A stretch of DNA of 64,000 nucleotides from Nipponacmea schrenckii (lineage: Eukaryota; Mollusca; Gastropoda; Lottiidae). Under the pieces are notes generated by a model. It was not told the origin of the DNA and searched no databases. It saw only the letters and a program-made list of their open reading frames with translations. The stretch spans positions 17,904,317-17,968,316 of the forward strand of contig CM060202.1 of NCBI GenBank assembly GCA_030562195.1, in the 5' to 3' direction. This document shows positions 13,316 to 25,500 of this stretch, in pieces. The position numbers and the translations under genes were made by a program. How positions within the stretch are numbered: the stretch's first letter is position 1; every line of letters begins with the position of its first letter.

Positions 13316-13573
13316 ATGGCGGCTGATACAAGGAATATCTCTTTCTGTTTGATAATTTTGTTTGTCATTGTTTTACCCTGTGATTTATTCAGTATTGGAG
13401 ATGTGTCTCGGACGTTACATTTTCCTAAGCTATCAGATGCCGAAAGATTTGGGAAAAATATTTACCATATGACTGTTGACAGCAGTAAATTTGTCGACAA
13501 TGTTGATACATATTTACGACGTGTGGTTCGAGACACATCGTCGTCTCAGAATCACAATGCCTCTGCTACAGTG
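13316..13573 (+). CDS. SORL1: SORL1 exon 1: signal peptide and propeptide
   Basis: Encodes residues 1-86. ATG at 13316 follows CAAAC and is the first ATG of the open frame. A hydrophobic stretch at residues 9-21 ([13 protein letters not shown]) is a signal peptide core. A basic R-R-V-V-R at residues 68-72 fits the R-x-x-R furin pattern and could release the propeptide that keeps VPS10 receptors inactive. The exon ends in phase 0 at GTG|GTATGT. Human SorLA also has a furin-cleaved propeptide; the cleavage site here is inferred. Confidence 0.88.
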
Positions 13574-16500
13574 GTATGTTATGTATTATTATGATAAAAT
13601 GGGTCTAGAATGACATTGGTATTAACAGAATCTGCGTATTAATCAATCAGTACAAGTAGTCATATAGTAGTCTTGTTGAATGTTTGATTGGCTAATACAT
13701 ACATGACTATTGCCTGAGATCAAATCTGGGCTATGAAGAGAACTTTTCAATTTCAGGCATGCTTACATAAACTCATGGGCAGATTTATCAAGCACTAACT
13801 TCAAATTTGTGAGCAGGATCTAATGTCAGGCTACACCTAAGCTTGATGCAAAACCCATTGGATGATTTGTTGATTATAAATGTAGTAGATCTAGGCCTAC
13901 ATTAGGTAGATTTACCGGTACTGATAATTCAACACTGTTAAAATAGGTCTAGTAAATCCTGTCCTAATTATATAAATAGTATTATTTGAAGTTTTGTGGA
14001 TGAATTTATATTAACCAAGTTTAAGAATTTAAATACCGATACCAGAAGGTAGTATTCCTTACAGAGTACTGGTATGAATACGATTACTAAATGAATCATC
14101 TAAGCTTACACTAAAATCTGGCTCAACTTCTTTTTTCGTTTGTGTGAAATAGGTAGCTTACAGGTTTTATAACAAGATCATTATTATATTAGGTCATTTT
14201 AACTTTTATTTCAATTTTTATACAACATAATATCCTTCCTGGTTGTAATAAATGGATACCATTAACTACTTATCTATATATAACACATTGACAATGAAGT
14301 CATGTGATCATGAATAATTCAACTTTTTATTGTTTACAGTTATATAATGTTTATAATTTTACATTACATTTTCTTAGATATAAAACATTTTAAAATTATT
14401 TCTTAAGCCCATTTGTTTGTTTAAGAGAACAATATGCTCTTAAAGGGACAGTTTCAACAAGAAAAGATGATTTTTAGCTTATCTAATTCTTAAGTAATTG
14501 TGGTCACAGCTCTTCATTGAAATTCAAAATGCAAATTCAAATCAATGTGTTTCAAGAATAATTGCATTTGAAAGCTAAAAAGTGAATTCGACACTCTGTC
14601 ATATATTAAAACGATATTATATACCGGTACCGGTTTTTTAATAGAATAGTATAATTTCAAGTATGAGGTATATTTGAAGGGATTATGCGATTTTCATGAT
14701 GATTACTGATGAATATTTAAGACAACCTTCCTTTAAAACGAGATTTTGTTTGCAATGCAATTTCTGTTTTTTGTTTGCCCCACAATTTAATTAATTGTTT
14801 GTACTAAATTTCCTGATGAAATAATTTTAATGAAGATGTAGGGCCTACTCAATATTTCATCTACTAGATCCCAGGACATCATACATTTATAACTATCCAT
14901 ATTGACTCATTAAAATTAAAATTCACTTGAAACTATATCACTATGACTTTAAAGTAATTCTACCACATAGGTTTAAAAACCTTGGTTAAAATAAGGGTAT
15001 GTGTTCGTCCAGGGGGGAAGGAGGGCGGTAGTGTGGTACGATTGACATTGAAAGCCCTTTTGAGGAATTTTTTTTATCAACAACCTTTTTTTAAATAGAT
15101 GAAAAGTTTACTGATAGCATCTTTACCACCACATGATTGTAACTCTCTAACCGTTCCATAATAAAAGGGTTAAATCCTTTACTATTTTTTACTGAACGAT
15201 TTCTCATGTACTGTCAGGTTAAAAACTCCCCCCCCCCCCATATCCTATGCCCCTGAAACAAGCACTCTCAATAATCCAAAAAAATTCTAAAATTGTTATT
15301 TTCATACTAATATAATTTGAAAATGTTCATTAACTTAGAGGTTAATATTAGAATATCTTTTACAGGCCAAGTTGAATACTAGTATGTCCACATTGATAGT
15401 TCACTGGGCGATGAATAACAGTGATGTAATCATAGCTCTTGCTAAAAATCCTATCAAGAATCAACCAGCAGCTAGTAGTTTGTATATTTCTTATGATTAT
15501 GGTAAAACATTCCAAGATGTCTCCAGTAAATTGATGGTTAATTCCACACATCAAGCCATTATAGAAGGCTATAAAAATTCTCCATTGTATAACAACCATG
15601 TAAGTCTAGATTAATTCTTTTATCTACAATGCAGTGCTGTAATTTGTCCAACATTTACTGCATTTTGTGAGGCAGCCACTTTAAGTTAGATGATATTTGT
15701 GTTCAAAGTTGAATTAAATTATTGTTATCTGAGGCTTTCATATTTGGAATTCATAACAAATGAGGCTAAGTTTTCAATTTACACTAATTAGAATTGGGCT
15801 ACATATCTGTACTGGTATTGGAATTTATATTGTTCGTAATATTCCCTTATTCTAAAATACCCTTAATGGTATATTGTCAAGTTTTTGCCCAGTTACAATC
15901 TTCTTTAGGTAAAAAAACATCCAATATATATACCCAAATTGTAAAAGATATTTATGCTCAATATCATGATATTCACTTGAAGCAGTATCGCCTAGCTGCA
16001 GCACTATTAACACATTTAACATTCAACCTTTTAGGTCAAAAGGGCTGTAATTATGTCTTTATTAGCTCCCTCAGATAAAGAAAATATATTAGAAAACTCC
16101 ATCAAATTTTTGTGAAGTGATTCATGTCTTTTTTTGTCTTCTTATTTTTCAGTATATATTTTATGACATTATCAATAATTGCACATTTCAAACCCATAAT
16201 TTTGGTGTAACATTCCGTAAAACTTGTGGCCTATCATTCCGACCTAAATTTATCCATGTCCATCCAACTGTTGTTAGTTCCTTGTTGGCCTTTGATGATA
16301 AAGATCCACAGAAAAGAGTAAGTTTTACCATTTCCTCATTAACCTGATAAGCTTTAAGATGACTTATAAACGGTATGCAGTCATCTATTTGATGATTTAC
16401 TAGAAATAACTCTGGCTTCAACTGCAATTACTCTGAGTAAATCATCAATTATCCTGGTTTAACTATCAATTACTCTGGATTCAGCTGCAATATCTTTGAT

Positions 16501-19500
16501 TTAACAATCAATTACTCTGGATTCAGCTGCAATTAGTCTGGCTTAACAATCAATTATTCTAAATTCAGCTGCAATTACTCTGGATTTACAATCAATTACT
16601 CTGGATTCAGCTGCAATTACTCTGGCTTAACAATCAAATATTCTAGATTCAGCTGCAATTACTCTGGATTTACAATCGTATATCCTAGATTCAGCTGCAA
16701 TTACTCTGGCTGAACAATCAATTAATCTGGATTCAGCTGCAATTACTCTTGCTTAACAATAATTATTCTAGATTCAGCTGCAATAACTCTGGATTTAAAA
16801 TCATATATTCTATATTCAGCTGTAATTACTCTGGATTTACAATCAGTTATTCTGGATTCAGCTGCATTTACACTGCCTTAACAATCAATTTCCAGGTACT
16901 CTGGATTCAGCTGCAATTACTGTGGCATCAACTGCAATTATTCTGCAGAAATTACCGACATAAATGACAAAAATCTAAATATTGGGAGTCACAGTGACAT
17001 GTAATCTATCAGTAAAGGAAATTTTATATGGCTATATCCCTTGAAATTCTAGATATTCACCATTTATTTTCTAATTGTAAATATCAATATGTTACAATTG
17101 TGAATCCATTTAAAACTGCTATACCATTTGTTTAATATCCTTTTTTTTATTTACAGTTATTTTATTCCATTGATTTTGGTTTTTCTTGGCATCTATTACA
17201 AGCTAATGTTAAATTCTTCTTTTGGTAAGTTGCCTGATTTTTATGCTCACAAACACTCATCATTGAGAGTGTCGGTAGTATGTTTGATATGACTTTTATT
17301 GCAAATCCATCTTTTTGGTCACAAAATAAAAGCATTCGCCAAATTTGGATTTCCATGGAGAGATCTATTGCTATTTTTGACTTTTCCCTATAATTCTTTG
17401 TTAGCTTTCCAAATTTTTTTGTGCTTTCATCAGGTTCAAATGACATAATATTCTCATAATCATTCTGCTCGTCTTGTTGAGAAAATTGGAATAATGTCAT
17501 TGTCTGCCATCTTAACGTCGAGACGTCATAAAGATAATATGTTTACATTGTTAGCCAAAATTCTCGCATCATTTTGATGTTGACGTTGTTAGCCAATATT
17601 CTTGCATCATATTGGATAAAATACTTGCGTGAAATAAAAATATTTCCTACTCTTTTGCGATCGTCGCTGCGATTTTTTTCATGGCAACTTTGAGTACTTC
17701 TTCTCAATATGCATGCACAATAAATATTGTATCTTGATCACTGTACCTGGTTCAAAGTAGTACTCAACCTATGCTCATCCTTATTTGTTAAATTACAGGG
17801 GTGTGTCACCATATGATCGAAATAATATGACCGTATATGTAGAAGAAGAAAGAAAAGATGATAATATTGTTATTAAACAAGAATATTCACAAGAAGCCAA
17901 CTTCAATCATAATTGGCGTAGATCTGTAGTCCTTGAGGGAGTAGAAGATTTTGAAGTTAAGGGGCCTTATCTATTTGCTACTAAGAAAGTTGTAAGTATA
18001 CAATTTGTATGTCATTTGCTGAAGACCTTTTGGTTTATTTTATTGCCAATCTCACATTTTCCAATGACTTGTGACATCCATTTTTAAAGAAAAAGATCTG
18101 CTATAAATTGACATTGACCTTAAGATATTTTTCTTCAATGTTTTTTCTGAAAGCCTCCTGGCTTGTACCCTGCCCTTTAAATACCTGGTTTCCCTTATGT
18201 ATAAAATGAAATACATACGGTTCTTAACATAAGGATTTGTAAAAATATCATGAATATTTCAAGTTATATCCAAAGTTTATCTGTCATGGAGTATCATGTT
18301 CTTCTAAAATACCTTGTCACAAAAAAACTTAGCAAAATTAGTTCCTGCTGAGCAATTTCTAATGCCACAATCAGCGCTTTCAAATACAGGTGTATAAATC
18401 CCAAATTTTTCTTATTTGTTAAGACACATGTACCTAATAAGTGTATTTATCTTTATTTTATTCCAGAGATTGTTGGGTTCTCATGATGCCAATACATTAC
18501 AACTCTGGGTGTCTTATAAAAGAGGAGAATTTCAGGCAGCACAATTCCCATATTCACACAAGAACCTCGTAAGTATACATCTAAACAGTTAATACTAAAC
18601 CAAAACTTAGTTCGGAACTCAATTTATGTTTTCATCCCATGAAGACAATGATGTAGAAGTTATCTAGGTTAGTGCTGTAATCATTATACAAACATTGATT
18701 AGGCTGTGAAAGTCCGATGACCTTCAATAAGTCATCTTCACACATAATTTCAGTCCACCCAGTTGTAAATGGGTCAGATAATCAAGATAAGATCAATGCC
18801 AAGAGGTTTGGCCAAGGACCAGCTGGTAGAAAGGATCCCTGTCACGGTGGATTTGTGAACCTAAGTTGTTATCTTTGTAAAATATGGATGCTTCTTTCTT
18901 TTTTTTCTCAGAGAATTGTGCCTATGGGGTGTCTACAGCAAACAGGGGCCCTGTTTTCAGAATCATAACTTAATAATATCCTCATTTTCGCATACACTGT
19001 CACAGGCCTCGAAATTTGCTTCCCCAGCGTAAACGAAAAATCGTTGACGGTAATTTTCATCACGTAACCGATAGTTCGGTTCGGACTTAAACGTTCGCGA
19101 AACCGATTGGTTACGTGAATCGGTTACGTCGTTTAGTGGTATCGGCATAATTCTGTATTCCTGACATGACTGCCCCCTTGATCCCATGTCTGTTGGCTTC
19201 CTTTCTGATATCTGAGAGGTGTGTCGAACAAACTTTACATTCCAGTTTTTCAATATTTCCATCATCGCCGATTTCAACAATTTTAAAATCTTTATTGAAT
19301 GACCATTTATTGAAAGTCTTAAACATTGACGCTTTCTGGTTTACGATTTGGCTGTGCCATTTTTATACGCCCACATGGAAATTTGGACGTATATTGCCGT
19401 CACCCCGTCCGTCCGTCCGTCCGTCCGTCCGTCCGTCCGACATGTATACATGTATATATTGATGATATCTCGGTCAAGTTCGAAAACAGAAATAATCACA

Positions 19501-22500
19501 TAAGCGTTTTTTAGTTATTGCCCTTGAATTAGTAAAAACTCGTCAAATTTGGGTTGTATCCACAATAGAAGCTACAGTTTTTATTTGATCTTAATGAAAT
19601 TGGTATACATGTATATATTGATGATATCTCGGTCAAGTTCGAAAATAGAAATAATGGCATGAGCGGTTTTTGAGTTATCGCCCTTGACTTAGTAAAAACG
19701 CGTCAAATTCGGGTTGTATCCACAATAGAGGTTAGTTTTTATCCGATCTTAATGAAATTGGTATACATGTATATATTGATGATATCTCGATCAAGTTCAA
19801 AAATAGAAATAATTGCATGAATGGTTTTTGAGTTATTTCCCTTGAATTGGTAAAAACGTGTCAAATTTGGGTTGTATCCACAATAGAGGCTACAGTTTTT
19901 ATCCGATCTTAATGAAACTTGGTATACATGTATATATTAAGGATATCTCGGTCATGTTCGAAAATGGACATTATCGCATGAACAGTTTTTGAGTTATTGC
20001 CCTTGACTTAGTAAAAACGTGTCAAATTCGGGTTGTATCCACAATAGAAGCTACAGTTTTTATCTGATATTAATGAAACTTGGTATAGATGTATATATTG
20101 ATGATATCTCTAAAAATATTTGTGGGTGCAAAATAAGGTACAATTTTTTAATAGATTTGATGAAACTTGGTATGAGTATTGAAATAGATAAGATGGTGGT
20201 CAAGTTCTAATTTGACAATTTTCCATGAACAGTTTTTGAGTTTTTGCCCTTAACTTCAATATTAATTCAGTGAATGTTTTTTGAGTTATTGCTCTATTTA
20301 TTTTTCAAATTCAATGCTGCCAGTGGGCGTATGTTACCTTGCCTGGCAAGCTATCTTCTAACAGGTGACTGAACTGGCCGATTCCCTGGCAACAGTACAA
20401 GATCGACTCTAGGCTAATAGTTAATAAATGTTTAGTTACGCCGAAAAATCACAACTAGCTGATATGTAACTTTTTTTTTTATTAATAATATTTTGTTTGA
20501 CAGGTAACATTTATTTAGTAGCTATTGTTTGTTGAATTTAATAAGTGAGAGTAAAACCAAAACGTCATTGAAACAATAAAATCAATTTAATCTATATAAA
20601 ACGATCAAATAGAGATGAAAGTTACATTACATAGGCCCTACTACAATAACAAAGAAACAATATTAATCATATGCATGGCCTAACATTGGCCCGGGAATGA
20701 GGATAATAAATTTTTCTTCCTAAGATTGGTTCACGCGATGATCCCGTGTTAGATAATACTACTGCCATAAAACAATGTGGAATTTTTATTAGTAGCGTAT
20801 TGAAAATGAAATAGTTTAACATCCTGCCACCTTCACCGATTGAAAACTGATTTGGGACAGTTTTACTGTTATCGTTAAACGGCAAAAGTTCACGTAACCC
20901 ATTTTTCGTTCTGCCCATTTAGAATTTGCGTAACCGACACACGAACGTTTGTTTCGTTCGCAACAAAATTCGAGGCCTGCTGTCATGCAATTGGTTAATA
21001 AAACAAGATTTTAGTCATTGACCAATATATGAAGACATGTAGATATGTTGACAACATTGTAAGATACAAGGTACATGGTCTAAAAAATTCAAATGATTCA
21101 AATGCAGTGGATTATAGATACAAAATTACGATAAGAAAAATGTAAAATTATGTATCTATATTGCAATTATCTCTTTTTTAGGATTTTTATATTGCTGATG
21201 CCTCAGAGGGTCAAGTGATGGCTTGTGTAACACATAATGAATCTTTAACCAATTTATATATATCAGAAGTTGAAGGGCTGAAATTCTCGCTGTCCCTTGA
21301 AAGAATTGTTTATTATAATCCTAAAGGTGCCAATAAAGACACATGGATTAGGTAAGATAATGGAATTTACTTTTGTAAAATATATTTTAAACTGGAACTT
21401 TTGGAATTGGACATTTTTCATATTAAAGACATAATCTGGACACGTATTCTCAACAGTTTAAAAGAACAACAAACTGAATATTGTTTATTTCAATGCTGTT
21501 CAAGCTAGGAATAGATGAAAATAATGTCAAAACAAAATGGTCTCGCAGTTCCTCTCATAAGAAACATTTAGCGACCGTTTTTTAATATTCCCTTGAGTGG
21601 TCTCTTAAAACAGGTTCTACTGTAAGATCTTTACAGGGAAACTGCTTTAGTATGATTTTCCATCTTTTTGCTGTGACCATCTTATGGGCTGAAAGTGAAA
21701 TGGAAATAAAATCTAGCTGTTTTTAATGTGAAGTAAATGGAGGCTGTGCAGTTTAAATCACTGTTGAAAAAAATTTGTGCTTCTTTGTTCACCTCACTAT
21801 TCATATTCATCATGCAAGTGCAGAAAAGTCAAATATGATCATGAATATATTAATTTTAAGAAAGACATAGAGATATTTTAATATTGCAGTCAATATACAA
21901 ATGATACCTTTGCTGATATATATAAAGTCAATGGTATGAGAGGTATTTATATAGCATCTCAAGTAAAAGATACAGATATATCTGAACAAGTATCATTGAT
22001 AACTTATGATAAAGGTGGTGAATGGGAGTTAATAACTGCTCCTCCATATAAACCAGATGGTACTTCTACCAACTGTTCAAAGGTAGGTAGCTAAGATTTG
22101 GATTCAAAATAAAGCATTACCGGTAGTTGTGTCATAAATGAAAAAGCGACTTTTTTCTATTCAAATTATCTCAATCCAGATTTGAATCAGATTGATTCTG
22201 ATGACTGGGACTATAAAATCATCTCAAGATAAAAAGATATACTATTGTCCTGTCGTCTAACGTTTCAGCTAAATAACTTTTTTTGTCCTTCTATTACTTA
22301 TTCAAATGATAGAATGTTGAGGATGTTTATCTGTTGTCACCGCAGAAGTGACGTCATATCACCTCGGTCATTCTCTAATAGTATTACAAGGCGACAGGAC
22401 AATAGTATAAATTTTTAATTGTTTTACCCTATTATGGGAATTTGTGATATAATTATCTAGTTAAGTTTAGAGAATGAGGCCCTAGATCATTAACAGGTGA

Positions 22501-25500
22501 AAAATTCACACAGATGTGCATCATGCTAAGTTTATACTCTATGAAAGTTGTTTGAAATAGTAATTGCCTATGCCCCTTTTGGGTTGGCTTTAAGCATACA
22601 GACGAGGCATAGGGATCTAGGAATATATAACAGCCTTAGAATATCTACTTGAAAAAACATGAGCTTCTGCAAAACATATAAGGGTTTGTTAAAGGCTTAA
22701 TCCCTGATTTATGACAATAACTGATGCACGTACTTAAAACAAGAAATATTCCCCAGATAACATTATCTATATCATAAGTCAATTTGAATTATTTTGATTT
22801 GAAGGATAAGATATCAGTAGATGAACAGGTGGGTATTGAGGATTGTTAAATTGTTTTGTTCCTTCACTGATTAAGTTCTGTTTGATTTCTTTTCATTCTA
22901 AGCATGCTGTTTGTTTATGTTAACAGTGTTTAGCTCAAAAAACTCTACCAGACAATACAATTTTTTTCCACCCCTTGTTGTTTTTTAGAAAAAATGAGAT
23001 ATTTTAAGATTTTTCTTTTATTAACAACCTATTTTTGCATGGCTGGTTCCAGTTTTAAAGTGACATTTAATTTTATTTTGTTCAAACAATAGACCTATCT
23101 ATAAACTTTCTTTATACTGGTTTATGTGTATTGTTTATGTGTATTGCTTATTGTATATTTCCTATAGTGTATTTCTTCATATTTTAGTACATGCAGACTT
23201 CAGATTATATGGATAGTTTTATTATAACATTATCTATTACATAATGTACTTATATTTTCTACCCTTCAATGTGGTTATATATATGTATATTGAAAGATAT
23301 TGTCAGTTATGTTGTATGCCGCATTTTATGTAATATCTCATTTACATGCACACCCTCTTACTATCATTCGCATCTTGCAAAATTTTCATTCACTGCGATT
23401 GTTGTATGCCCCTCCTGATTAAATAACAAACTGTTGAAATGAAATGTATATGATAATGAACCGATAAATCAGTAATTTATTATAATGATATGTATATCCA
23501 TGAGAAGTAACTTTGCTTAGATTATTAACCCCATAGAGGAATGTTATGGATCAAAATCATGCCCAAGACACAAAAAACCTTATTTTCTTATTTTCAGTCC
23601 AACCGCTGTTCCTTACAACTGACACAGCAATATCATCACTTATATTCTAAAACCAGTTCCTCACCTATCACATCTCATCAGTCAGCACCTGGTCTCATCC
23701 TAGCTGCTGGTGTCATTGGTCCCAGTCTCAAGGGAATTCCCGATATATTTGTCTCTTCTAATGCTGGTGTTACATGGCATCAGGTAAGCTGTAAACATTA
23801 ATATGATATTATGCACATATATAATATAGGCATCATATCTGAGTTAAGTTGGATGTAGTCAAATATTTAGAAAACTTCTTGCAAAATTTACTACAAATTA
23901 TTGACTTTGAAAATTTAGACAGAGTACTGTTGTCTATCATAACTTAACTTCAGGTTAACATTGCCATTGATTTGACAATGGTTTATGGACAGAGTTTCAA
24001 TCCCTTCATTAGAAATGATACCATATAATTCCGAATATAGTGCATATGTATAGTGCTCACCACTTCCTTGCCTCCACGAAATTGGGGAAAATTCATTTAT
24101 ATTTTATTTGATAGGTATTAGATGGTTTATATATTTATACTATTGGTGATCATGGAGGACTACTGGTAGCTGTTCAACAATATGCTATAACTAACCAAAT
24201 CTTGTAAGTACAATAATATTCCTTAACTAACCAGATCTTGTAAGTACAACAATATTCAATGACTAACCAGATCTTGTAAGTACAACAATATTCAATGACT
24301 AACCAGATCTTGTAAGTTCTGCAATATGCCATGACCAACCGAATCATGTACAACAATATTCCATAACTAACAATATCTTGTAATTATAATAATATTCCTT
24401 AACTAATCAGATCTTGTAAGTATAAAAATATTCCATAACTAATCAGATTTTGTAAGTACAACAATATTCCATAACTAATCAGATCTTGTAAGTACAACAA
24501 TATTCCATTACTAATCAGATCTTGTAAGTAACAATAATTGTTACAAACGGATTTTTTTCCCAATTACAAGTCAGTCATAGACAATATTCCATTTCAAACA
24601 GGATTTTTTAACTTCAAGTACAAGTCAGTTACAGTTGTACAACACTATTCCTTTAGTTATCAGTGTTAGCAAGTCCTGATCACTTAATATATGTTTCTCT
24701 TTTAATAAATATGTCAATTTCTAGTTATTCCACCAATGAAGGTGAAACATGGCAGTCGTATAAATTTCTGAATGACAATACCAAGATAAGAATCTATGGT
24801 TTATTAACAGAACCAGGGGAGACAACCACAATATTTTCAGTGTATGGTTCCTACTTAGAAAAACACAGCTGGCTGATAATACAAGTCGATCTGAGATCAG
24901 TGTTCAGTACGTAAATGATCTATCTTACAGTCATACTCTTTAGGAAAGCTGAGACTGGTTTAACTTTCTGTTTTTCATCTTTTTGTTCCCAGTCATTTTG
25001 GCCATACTCATACTTAGTAGCAATACAAATTTCCATTTGGTGGCATTTAACTTCTTTATAGATGAAATTTATTGAATAAACAATGATTAGAATCGTGTGC
25101 CTTTGATCAATCCTATTTTATATGATAGTGGCCACTGTATTTTGTATACAAAATGAAGATTTTGTTTAAAATTGATTTATTGTCAATTACCATCATAAGT
25201 ATATTTGTTTGTAGACATCAATATAATTGTATCTGTTATATTTTGGTAGGTGTGTTTATTAATAATATCTGTTATTTTTTGGTAGGTGTGTTAATTAATA
25301 ATATCTGTTCTTTTTTGATAGGTGTGTTAATTAATAATATCTGTTATATTTTAGTAGGTGTTAATAATACCTGTTATATTTTGGTAGGTGTTAATAATAT
25401 CTGTTATATTTTGGTAGGGTGTTAAATAATATCTGTTCTTTTTTGGTAGGTGTTAATAATATCTGTTATATTTTGGTAGGTGTTAATAATATCTGTTATA

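Noticed and set aside
12808..13331. Proline-rich minus-strand frames over the poly-G tract
   Set aside because: The prolines come from reading the G-rich tract in antisense; no other support.
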